Source of the DNA: Saccoglossus kowalevskii
Taxonomy: Eukaryota > Hemichordata > Enteropneusta > Harrimaniidae
NCBI RefSeq assembly: GCF_000003605.2
Contig: NW_003139322.1
Coordinates: forward strand, 135,110 to 166,046
DNA length: 30,937 nucleotides
Direction: 5' to 3'
The position numbers and the translations under genes are program-made. This document shows, in pieces, positions 1-8,738 of this stretch. Below the pieces are notes generated by a model. That model saw only the letters and a list, made by a program, of their open reading frames with translations. It did not search any database and was not told the DNA's origin. How positions within the stretch are numbered: the stretch's first letter is position 1; each line of letters opens with the position of its first letter.

Positions 1-376
1 ATATTGTAAAGTAAACCTCATCAATTGACACATATTGTAAAGTAAAACCCATCAAGTGACACATATTGTAAAGTAAAACCCATCAATTGACACATATTGT
101 AAAGTAAAACCCATCAATTGACACATATTCGTAAAGTAAAACCCATCAATTGACACATATTGTAAAGTAAAACCCACACATTGACACATATTGTAAAGTA
201 AAACCCACCAATTGACACATATTGTAAAGTAAGACCCATCAATTGACACTTATTCTAAAGTCAAATCTATCAATTGACACTTATTGTGAAGGAAAGCCCA
301 CCAATTGCTACACATACTGTGAAGAAAAACCCACCAATAGACGTATATTGTATAGTTAAACCCACCAAATTGATTT
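1..376. repeat. Tandem array, 31-bp unit, about 12 copies
   Basis: Twelve consecutive units begin at about 1, 32, 63, 94, 125, 157, 188, 219, 250, 281, 314 and 345. The core is ATATTGTAAAGTAAAACCC followed by ATCAATTGACAC. Spacing is 31 bp except where single bases are inserted (32 bp at 125-157, 33 bp at 281-314). The left copies are almost identical and the copies after about 240 are increasingly diverged, so the array decays rightward and ends near 376. It starts at the window edge and probably continues to the left. The minus strand has a 65-residue open frame through the repeats, with FTLQYVSIDG-like repeats. I regard it as a by-product of a stop-poor repeat and not a gene. Confidence 0.95.
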
Positions 377-1937
377 ACGCGGTGGATCCTGGGGTCGTTT
401 TTTTTTTGGCCGGTGCCATGGCGTTGAGAAAATCGCCAGGTAAGTTATAACCACTTCATCAAGTATGTTCGTATAAGTGTGCGCAAAGTTACCTATTCAA
501 AATTTCTGTCTTGCATTTGATAAAATTAATACCCAACGTGGATAGTTCAATAAAGCCTTAATCTGTGCGCATTTGTACTACCGCATATCACCCATGTTGA
601 TATTAAAACCCCGAAGGTAAATGCACTATGTGTAAATGTATGTATAACGTATGTGTAAAGATTACCACGGTCATCGTGAAATTGTTCTTGAAACAAAACC
701 ATTTTGTATATGTGTGCCCTGATGTATGTCTACAGTTGATGTACATGTGCAGGTCCTCGCATGCATGTCCGCACGACCAAATGTAAACTGGAGCAAATCA
801 GAAATGTTCCAGCGAAATGTGTTTAATTCTATCACGCATATGATACACAAGGGGTCATAATAATATGTTGATGACATAAATTGAAGTACTAAGTAGTGTA
901 ACCAGACAGATGCATATCGTGTTTGTTGATTTTATCCAAATTACACTCATTTTCACTGAACATAACTCAACACCCAAGAAACGTACGATACCTTGGTCAA
1001 CACAAAATGTTGCCGTTGTTAAATATGTTCACAAATTGGCGATGAATTCCAGGGAAATCCACGGAGAGACAACAACGCAATGCCTGACACACTGCCACTG
1101 GATACACTCCATTGGGGGCGTAAAAGAAGGTATAATTTAATTGTCACTCGGTTGTAAATACGCGAATTTAACACACATCGACCCTTGTGGTGCTGCCAAG
1201 TTCCATTGTAAATATCACACCTACAATAGCTATGTAGGAAGTGGGAGAAGTGTTTCACGAACTTCAAATAGCAGCATACGTCTCTCTGTGTGTGTGTGTC
1301 ATTTACGACACGCTTCCAGTGTACATTGTACGCATCTTGGGGGACATCTAATTCCGAAAGAAATAACTAAATCACCAGCGAAATCGTCTATATTTGCCAC
1401 ATATAGACTGTAGACCATGTATTGTGAAGAGATTATCAACCTCGTACTTATTTGTCGTGTAATATCCTCTAAATACTGTGACAGGGCATTATAATATTGT
1501 GTGGTATAAGATTTTTTTTTTTTTAGTTTTACTTATATTCTTTACTGAGGGATACTGAGTTTTGGATGCAAGGGACAGTAACCATTTAGAGAGTATCTAG
1601 TATTTCAGAACAGAGTTACCCTGATCCGTTTCCTCAGACCTAATGCTCTTATTTCGAGACCAACCATGATTCAGTCTGATATGTATATACGATGTATGCA
1701 CGCTCTACACCAGGTACGCTCCTGGATTAACCCTATGTAATAGCATTAAATAAGCTACAACTACACGATTAGTACTATTGGCACTGAAGGTAAAACAGAG
1801 TTGTGTAGAAATAACATACTAAACTGGGTCCTAGAATAAACGTCGTTTAATGAAATTCAATAACTCAATAACTCAACAAACGACTGACAAAAATGGAAAA
1901 ACAATCCACAAAAACAAAACAACTGTACACATCATTA

Positions 1938-1966
1938 AGAGAGAGAGAGTAAGAGTAAGAGAGAGG
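1938..1966. repeat. GA-rich microsatellite
   Basis: Imperfect (GA)n/(GTAAGA)n purine tract with GAGAGAGAGAG followed by TAAGAGTAAGAGAGAGG. It lies in gene-free DNA and no functional context is visible. Confidence 0.85.
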
Positions 1967-3604
1967 TTTATGGACTTCATAGTATAATGAAGTGATGCAA
2001 TTTAAAGTGTGTCAACAAGTATGAGTACATGTGCTTCACATGTGGCAAACACCATATTTCATATTGAAAGAGACATTGATGCCATCTGAAATCATCTGTG
2101 TAATAATGTTATTGTGTTTAATCACAAGCTGGTTATATCTGCAAAATAACTTTCAAATGTGAAGTCTAGTCATGCCTTGTATGATCTTTATGCCTATAAA
2201 ATGTGTATATGTACTACAGACTCAGGCATAGCGAATGAGCTGGGAAATGTATAATCCATTCGTAAGAAAAAGCGGGATATTGATGTGAAAAATTGAAGAT
2301 GGTAAAATTAAAATCACCTTATATCATGACTGGAGTCAAATTCAAGGCACAGATCGTGAAAAAAATAATCATGAAACAAAATAAGCTAATAGTGTGGAGT
2401 TCTTAATCTCAAGCTCAACTGGGTGTATCCAGTGTTATACATTCCCACAAATAATGTTGCAGAAACGAGGGCTACCAACTTGTAAAAAAGTGTGTTCCTG
2501 ATAAAAAAGTTGGTGGACCAAATTTCCAGTGCTGTTAGATACTTTATTGCTTATACTTTCACAGTGGTAGTTTAGATGTAATAATGAAGAAGTAGAGTTT
2601 TTCAGGAAGCAGAATTCACGCTAATTATTTTCATAGAGAAATTGTTTTAAACCACATAAAACTAAATATTTTACGAGAGCTCATAATTTGAATTTTAACA
2701 CAAATCGACTGTTATATACATATATATTATCTACTATCTCTGAAAAAAATGCAAAATCTGCTGAGATGTACTCAATTGATTGATCATTTTGATTTTCAGA
2801 ATTAAAACAACGATATGCTCTAATTAAATATCAATAGATTGATAATGATGTTGCTGCATAAGTTATTTTTTTTATGAAATCTTGACGCCCAGTAAATTAC
2901 AGACGATAGGTGAGCGTCTAAAGATGTTCTAAAACTATTTCAATAGTTGACTGGGAGATTTATTAATTATTTAAAATACATGGGAATATGCGAATGTATT
3001 CATCACCACAAATCGGGTTGTTAAATTTAAACACTGTTTAAGCATGTTCCATTTACGACATATTCATAGAATAATTAGATATACTCATATATTCTATAAA
3101 ATATTTTGACATATGCCAACAAACTATCACCAATTACACCATTCAACATTACATTTTTCAAATTCAGAATCAGTATAAACTATCTTGGTAATTGGTGAAC
3201 TTCACCTTTATCGTGCTTTTTTGAGCCTTCCTCTCTTGAGATGGGTACTGCCAGGAAAAACTTGCCTTGCGTATATTTCTAGTATGTATTCCTACCTATT
3301 TAATTGACAACGAGGGCACTGTAACTTGCAGTAAATTGTCTTAGAATAGTGATCCACTTTAAATCCATAGAAATTCCCACAACCAGCTTATTTTTGTCGT
3401 AACCGTTGCTAGCGGGCGATATTTGAATCAACTTTTGGCTTCTTAAATGGTGGTTGTGTTCCAAAAATGAAAAATGATGCATTATTTAAGTTACCGGCAC
3501 ACGATGCTGACAAAGAAACTTCAAATCACAGTTAACCTTACCGTTTACGCGTTCGATTCGCCACCCACGCATAATTATTATTTGGGTTATATATCTGACT
3601 GCGA

Positions 3605-3638
3605 AACCAGAACGCCATCAGAGATGGCAGCTCTGGTT
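3605..3638. repeat. Imperfect hairpin-forming inverted repeat
   Basis: AACCAGA (3605-3611) pairs with TCTGGTT (3632-3638), and GCCATC (3614-3619) pairs with GATGGC (3623-3628). A 2x3 internal loop separates the two stems and the terminal loop is AGA. That gives 13 base pairs over 34 nt. No host gene or terminator role is evident; it may be part of a small dispersed repeat. Confidence 0.7.
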
Positions 3639-3759
3639 GAGTGTTTCTATCTGTAATATTGCTCCATACAAACGTATTACACTTATGTTTTTGTCATGAG
3701 ATCAGATCTAGTTTGGAATGTCTTCAATATGTGAATGTTTTTACCTGCAATAGTGCTCC
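3639..3759. repeat. Two degenerate direct copies 94 bp apart
   Basis: The 27-nt segments at 3639-3665 and 3733-3759 align without gaps at 21 of 27 positions; both end in TGCTCC. The offset is 94 bp. This could be an old tandem duplication or two parts of a degenerate repeat, next to the hairpin at 3605-3638. Confidence 0.4.
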
Positions 3760-3765
3760 TGGTAT

Positions 3766-3793
3766 GACAGACAGACAGACCGACGTACGTACG
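3766..3793. repeat. GACA and CGTA simple repeats
   Basis: A short (GACA)n run leads directly into (CGTA)n (GACGTACGTACGT). Two adjoining tetranucleotide microsatellites of this kind are often left at the edges of dispersed repeats, but no element is identified here. Confidence 0.75.
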
Positions 3794-4084
3794 TTGGTAA
3801 GCACTATATTCCCTGCCGGGGTAATTAGCATCCTTGTATTGTAATAATAGCAGTCAGTCAGTGAGGAAACTAAATCCAAATAATATATAACAAGGCAAGA
3901 AAAAAAAAGTGTAAATTACAGAGGGCCGAGTGTTCTCCGTACACTGGTTAGTTCTTGATGTCTTACAACAAAACAAGATTTAGTAATTTGGATATTTCAG
4001 TAAATATCTGAGCTTCGTTCATAATCAATTCAAATTGCCGGTTAACGTCTTTGTATGTAAAGTATGTTAACACTATAGAGCTCA

Positions 4085-4119
4085 CGTAGTTAATTAGTTT
4101 CTCGTAGTTAATTAGTTTC
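4085..4119. repeat. 18-bp tandem duplication
   Basis: The 17-nt string CGTAGTTAATTAGTTTC occurs at 4085-4101 and again at 4103-4119, an 18-bp period with two copies. It contains the homeodomain-like core TTAATTA, which is common by chance in AT-rich DNA. Confidence 0.85.
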
Positions 4120-5571
4120 AGGTTAGTAAAATAGGTTTCCTGGTCAAGTACCTTCAATTTGAAGTTTTGAATGTAGCTATCAAACTATTTTTATTTCTAC
4201 AGATTTCGTCATATTTTTAAATTGTATTTGTGTGTAGTGCACACAATATTGGATTATAATTCTTGTATAACTGGCGGATCGGTAGCAAGACTGGAATTTC
4301 GACTCATTATTTTTACAATCGACGTCATTGAGTTCAATAGTTTCCACTTTCCTATCCTTTTGACATGGATTTTTAACGAGTAGTTAAAGATTGCAACTCG
4401 AGAGAACTCGTAATCTTAAGCATTCAGTTCAATCCTTCATTATTATTTACGTTACCATTAATATTGTAAAGGCATTGAGATCGTGATTACGAATCCCGTG
4501 TTTCATCTTGTAGTACAACGGAAATCAGTATAGTTCGACAATTGAATAGTGATACCATTTGTATTTTTTTTATTAAAAAGAGAGAAGTGTCTAGACTGAC
4601 TCAAAAAATGAAAAAAATGTAGCAGATGATTATTATAAACATGTTTGATGTTAATTACACTAAATACAAGAAGTTAATACAATATGATATTGACTGTGCC
4701 AATTTATGTAACGCAACAAACGCCCTGCTCAGGATGAATCCTAACATTTGTTGTTACATACATCATTCTCATTTATATTAATTTGTATATTATAGTAAAT
4801 TCAATTACGAAACGCCCTTATAAGTTTCATTTATAAATGATGATAAATGTTTTAAAATGTGTGTTGACGAATATACGTATCCAGTATTTAAAGACGCGAA
4901 ACATAAATAATCTGCGCTCCGTAGAAACATTTATATTACTTGGCTATTTGTATTATAATTACGTAATAACCCCTATCCAAATGTAGGTATTCCACATGCA
5001 ATATCGAGTGGTATACTCGACCTCGACGGCGGTATTGCTGTTATAGTATATCTACAAATTATTTTCCCATAGACTTTAGCGATATAAACCTGCAACGAAG
5101 CGTTATGGGTGTGCATTTTTTACCATTTGAAATACGCCAAGCGACAAGTAAATTCGTACTTAATGTGATCCAAATTATGTTTCATTTGAAATTGTGTTAC
5201 TTTGCAAAAACTTTGATTTATTTGATGCCATCATAAAATCAAATATCAGTTGCTGAGTCACGCCAATACATTTTATGTACGGCAAATATTTTGACGGCAG
5301 TAACGGTCACTCGAGCATAACAGTTCAGGGGCAGGTCGATTATGCTGGTTTTGCTTACTTTCTTCTGTAATGTTTCTAATCTTAGTCATGATTGAAGCCA
5401 TTTTGTGCACGTGCAGTTAGACTGTCAATCAGTTATCTGCCTAAAATATGATTATTCCTAGTAAAACATTAATAGTTCCCAGTGCTGCCCAGACTAAATG
5501 GATTAAAAAAGTAATACAATGAGAGAATATATATTTAAAAAATCACTAAAATAATTTAAAGTTATTTATAT

Positions 5572-5580
5572 AAACATTAG
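5572..5580 (+). repeat. Left target-site duplication of LINE
   Basis: AAACATTAG sits immediately left of the first base at which endonuclease homology is visible. The identical 9-mer lies at 8730-8738, right after the A-rich tail of the element. A direct repeat in these two places is what target-primed reverse transcription leaves. Nine bases is short for a LINE, so chance identity in AT-rich DNA is possible. Confidence 0.65.
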
Positions 5581-5581
5581 A

Positions 5582-6312
5582 TGGGCTGATTCACAACTTG
5601 ATTTTCAAATTGAAGGGTTTAAATCCATACATGACGCTGGTGTAAAGAAAAAGAAATTCGGGGGGCGGGGGGAATATATTCTATTTAATCAAAATAATAT
5701 TGCTCAATTTGATATTGAATATATATATAAAAGGATAGTTATTCTGTATGGTCTCTAATTAAACATAATGAAAGCCCAGTGTTAATAGTGGCACGTGTGT
5801 ATAGGCCTCATATTTCTTTGATCAGTTAGAAAATAATTTGGTTACTTTTTTCACTAAATAGATTGTAAGGTAATAATTGGGGGAGATTTTAATGGTTGTA
5901 CGGGTAATAAGAGTGATAGTTTTGATTGTAATGTGAACCACTTACCTATGGGTGATGTGTTTACTACTATTAATGATATTCCACAACGGGAATCTATGAT
6001 AATGAGTGTATATATATGGTTTAGAGTTATTGGAATTTTGTAAAAGTACCAACTTTAAAATTATGAATGGAAGATTCTTTAAACAAACAAACAGGGAGTG
6101 GAAATTTTACTCATGTTTCAGGTATAGGCACTAGGTTAGTTGATTATATTTTAACAACCCCAAATAATTTCTCAATTTTTACGGGTTTTCCATTGGTAAT
6201 AGAATCAGACCATCTATCACTTGAACTTACCATGATGCTGTCTTCCAAGCATGAAAATAGTACTATTGATACTGTCCATCATAAAAATGAGAATCTGAAC
6301 AAACTAAAATAG
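5582..6312 (+). pseudogene. LINE endonuclease domain remnant
   Basis: Remnant of the APE-like endonuclease that nicks the target DNA. A 58-codon piece from 5582 reads WADSQLDFQIEGF and stops at 5756-5758. The next piece is in another frame (5776 onward, PVLIVARVYRPH). A third piece from 5870 carries the GDFN motif (VIIGGDFNGCTGNKSD), and a fourth from 6021 reads LELLEFCKSTNFKIMNGR. From 6067 the frame holds GNFTHVSGIGTRLVDYIL and then ESDHLSLEL, the family's DY and SDH catalytic-region motifs. At least four frame changes are needed to follow the domain. Its N-terminus is missing. Family assignment rests on motif order and spacing; loss of function is certain from the stops and shifts. Confidence 0.88.
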
Positions 6313-6782
6313 GATACTAAAAAAGCAAATGTTTATAGAAATAATTTTAATTCAGAGGGAATTAGAAATCTAAGTCATGAGTTTTACGAGAATATGATAG
6401 AAGGAAATATAGATGACGCAGCTACTAATTTTACTAATATTATTTATACTTGTGGAAAGGATATATGGTGTAAGTCAAAACAGTTGAATGAGTGTTTTCG
6501 AAATTGTTGGTTTGATAAAGAATGTCTAGTCACCAAACGTGCAGTCAGTAAAGCGCTTAATCACTATAGACATACAAAAAGTCAGAACAGTCTTGAATAC
6601 TGCTTCTATCTAATCTAAACAATCCTATCAAAAACTCATTAAAGAGAAAAAAAGCAGAATTTCAAAAGCTCAGAATGGATGAACTAATTAACCTGTCCAA
6701 ACAGAAAAACTCTCATGAATTTTAGCAGAAACTTAAGCAACATAAAATTAATGTTTCAGAAAATATGACTATGGAGGAATGA
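6313..6782 (+). pseudogene. LINE linker between endonuclease and RT
   Basis: The frame of the endonuclease end continues past a TAG at 6310-6312 into YENMIEGNIDDAATNFTN and then NCWFDKECLVTKRAVSKAL. The WFD-x-EC motif is typical of the linker just upstream of the RT in this LINE group. After a stop near 6618 a lysine-rich stretch in another frame (KLIKEKKAEFQKLRMDELI) leads to the TGA at 6780-6782, directly before the RT frame. No enzymatic role is known for the linker. Confidence 0.78.
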
Positions 6783-7538
6783 TCACATTATTTTACTAAT
6801 TTGTTTAACCCGGTTCTTGTGGGAAATGAAAATTACATTGATTTTTACGCATCAATCGAAGATTATATGACTGATTTAGATATAGAGAATATTGGTATAC
6901 CTGATGTAGATTTGGAATTTGCAGAATTTAACCAACCAATTACTATGACAGAGGTGAAGAAAAATTTGGATAAACTGAAGGCTAATAAATCACCTGGCCC
7001 AGATGATGAGTTTTGGAAATTTGCACCTTTAGACATCTCTGATCTGGTCTACAGTCTATATAAAAATGTTTTTGATCAAGAGGTGTTTCCTATAGAGTGG
7101 AGTAGGGGATTAATTTCCCCAGTGTACAAAAAGGGTTGCAGGGATGACCCAGCAAACTATCGAAGTATAATGCTTTTGAATACTATAAGTAAACTATACA
7201 CAAGTATTTTCAGTGATAGGTTAAGTAATTGGTTGAATCGATATAATAAAATAATTGTGGAACAAAGTGGATTTCAAAAAGGTAAATCAACTTTGAATAA
7301 TATTGTTGTTCTCTATACCCTTGTAGAAAAATATGTTTATACTCTTGGAGCTAGATTCTATTGTGCCTTTATTGACTATGAAAAGGCATTTGATAGAGTA
7401 CACCATTGTTCATTATTTTATAAGATGTAAAAAATTGGGATTAAGGGGAAACTGTTTACATCACTTTATTCAATGTATCAAAATATTAAGACTGCTGTGA
7501 AAAACCCAAAGGGAGTTACTGATTTTTTTCAATATTAA
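6783..7538 (+). pseudogene. LINE reverse transcriptase, fingers and palm motif A
   Basis: The longest open stretch of the element. From 6783 it reads SHYFTNLFNPVLVGNENY, then the RT entry motif LKANKSPGPDDEFWKFAP, then SPVYKKGCRDDPANYRSI and a Q-x-GF-x-KGKST block. Palm motif A follows (FIDYEKAFDRV, from about 7368) with the first catalytic aspartate. An in-frame TAA at 7428-7430 interrupts it. The same frame then resumes with KIGIKGKLFTSLYSMYQNIK, which fits the next RT block, and ends at TAA 7536-7538. This order matches the standard LINE reverse transcriptase that copies the element's RNA at the nicked target. Confidence 0.93.
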
Positions 7539-7865
7539 TGTTGGACTGTTTTGCTTTTATATAAATGACCTTAAGAGTACCCTCCAACAAGGATAGGAAT
7601 CAGTTGTGTATATAAATACTTTAAAACTTATTTATTTGTTATATGGGGATGATTTGGTGTTGTTCAACAGCACACTTGTATTACAAAGATTACTTAATAA
7701 CTTAGTGGATTATTGTTTAAAATGGAGACTGAATATTAATCTGAAAAATCAAAAATAATTGTTTTCCGAAAAGGGGGTCGTCTGAAAAAAAATATGAAAA
7801 ATGGTTTATGGAGGGGTAAAGAAATTGAAATTGTAGCAAAATATAATTATTTAGGCATAATGTAA
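7528..7865 (+). pseudogene. LINE reverse transcriptase, catalytic box and thumb
   Basis: After a frame change in the T-run at 7523-7529 the RT continues as FNINVG directly joined to LFCFYINDLKSTLQQG. The block that normally lies between them, with the QG-x-x-LSP motif, is absent, so about ten codons are deleted near 7545. A TAG follows, then LLYGDDLVLFNST with the catalytic box at 7642-7653 (YGDD where most LINEs have YADD or FADD). WRLNINL comes next, then after another shift KIIVFRKGGRLKKN and EIEIVAKYNYLGI, a thumb-region signature, ending at TAA 7863-7865. Confidence 0.88.
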
Positions 7866-7893
7866 ATTTCTATTGCGAGTTTGTTTCAACGCT

Positions 7894-8612
7894 TCCAATG
7901 CTGCAGTAAGGGATGAATTAGGGAGACACTCAGTTAGAGTTTATGTTAATATTGAAATGGTCAGATTTTGGCTGAAACTGAATCAAGAGGGCGGCTCAGC
8001 TATTTTAAAGTGATGTTTACAATTATCTATACCATAGAGCAGAAGGTGGTCTAGGTGTTGGGCTTTAGAGGTAAAAAATATTGTATGTACATCTGGTTAT
8101 GGACATGTATGGTATGAATTGATAATAGTGAGATGTTCTTCAGTGAGTTTGAAAGAAGATGTTTTGATATATCTATACAGGATTAGTGTGCAGAAATTAA
8201 TAAAAATGTAAAGCTTCAAACGTATTGCATGTTTAGACAAGATGTTTAATATGTGAAAGATATCTTGCTGCTATTTCGTTGGCTACTCATATCTATTCAT
8301 GTGCTATAACTAGACTTAGAATTTCCTGTCATCGCCTAGAAATTGAAAATGGTAGAACATTGGGTATTCAACGTGACCAAAGGTTATGTCCGTTTGGATG
8401 TAGGGTCACAGAGAACGAATATCATTTTACTATGGTTTGTCCAAAATATAAAGCACTTAGACAAAAAATTCTTACCAAAATATTATTTTTCACCACCAAT
8501 CAAGATGAAATTCATTGCATTGCCAAAGAGTACTAACTCGTATATTTTATTAAGTTTGGGTAAATATTTGTTTAAGAGTTTTCATTACAGAGAAACTGAA
8601 ATTGAAGTATAA
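7894..8612 (+). pseudogene. LINE C-terminal region with CCHC-type motif
   Basis: From 7894 the reading NAAVRDELGRHSVRVYVN then EMVRFWLKL matches the post-RT block of this LINE group. It begins only about 30 bases after YLGI, so a large segment normally between them is missing. GYGHVW follows near 8090. RLRISCHRLEIENGR and LCPFGC...EYHFTMVCPKY (from 8279 frame) form a C-x3-C...H-x4-C putative zinc-binding motif. After a last frame change the end is recognisable as YYFSPP and LLSLGKYLFKSFHYRE, stopping at 8610-8612. The motif is thought to bind element RNA or DNA; that is family knowledge, not shown here. Confidence 0.85.
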
Positions 8613-8729
8613 TTTGAAGTATATGTATCTGGTAATTTTAAAGCGACCGTGTGTAATTTAAGTTTTGAAATGTAGCAGTACTTTAGGCCGGTGGCCATAT
8701 AGTGCGGAATAAAGAAATAAAAATAATTA
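8613..8729 (+). other. LINE 3' UTR and A-rich tail
   Basis: This short non-coding end follows the last LINE stop codon. It contains GGCC-GGT-GGCC at 8686-8696 (4-bp stem, 3-nt loop), then ATAGTGCGGAATAAAG with AATAAA at 8708-8713 and again at 8716-8721. The A-rich end is AAATAAAAATAATTA. The right copy of the flanking 9-bp repeat follows at once. Similar GGCC-type hairpins before AATAAA occur at the 3' ends of related LINEs; that comparison is from memory. Confidence 0.72.
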
Positions 8730-8738
8730 AAACATTAG
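8730..8738 (+). repeat. Right target-site duplication of LINE
   Basis: AAACATTAG, identical to 5572-5580 on the other side of the element. The first A's could also belong to the A-rich tail, so the exact border is uncertain by one to three bases. Confidence 0.65.

Larger units (their letters stand above)
377..5571. other. Gene-free stretch with simple repeats
   Basis: About 5.2 kb in which I see no coding region, RNA gene or recognisable transposon protein. Open frames are short (under 95 codons), often overlap on both strands and match nothing I know. Small features inside are a 13-T run at 1512-1524, a GA-rich microsatellite at 1938-1966, an inverted repeat at 3605-3638, GACA/CGTA simple repeats at 3766-3793 and an 18-bp tandem duplication at 4085-4119. 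CpG dinucleotides are frequent compared with the right third of the window. Confidence 0.6.
5581..8729 (+). mobile_element. Degenerate 5'-truncated non-LTR retrotransposon (LINE)
   Basis: A dead LINE copy of about 3.15 kb. In order it shows an endonuclease/exonuclease/phosphatase-type domain (5582-6312), a linker with a WFDKEC motif (6313-6782), a reverse transcriptase (6783-7865) and a C-terminal region with a CCHC-type motif (7894-8612). A short 3' UTR follows, with GGCC-GGT-GGCC, AATAAA signals and an A-rich tail (8613-8729). A 9-bp direct repeat flanks it. The coding sequence is broken by many stops, frame changes in all three plus frames and at least two internal deletions, so it cannot encode a working protein. 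It starts inside the endonuclease domain, which indicates 5' truncation at insertion. The architecture is that of APE-type LINEs of the Jockey/CR1 kind common in aquatic invertebrates; I cannot assign the clade by eye. Confidence 0.93.

Noticed and set aside
52-249. 65-codon minus-strand frame with repeated VSIDGFYF-like peptides
   Set aside because: It is produced by the 31-bp tandem array; the unit is stop-poor in this frame and there is no other coding evidence.
910-1413. Cluster of 76- to 90-codon frames on both strands
   Set aside because: One uses a non-ATG start, they overlap antisense, and no domain is recognisable.
3545-3560. GTTCGATTCGCC resembling a tRNA/pol III B box
   Set aside because: No A box, no cloverleaf pairing and no T-run terminator at the right distance.
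6783-7865. Reverse transcriptase considered as a retron, group II intron or telomerase
   Set aside because: The upstream APE-type endonuclease, the WFDKEC linker and the C-terminal CCHC-type motif identify a LINE.
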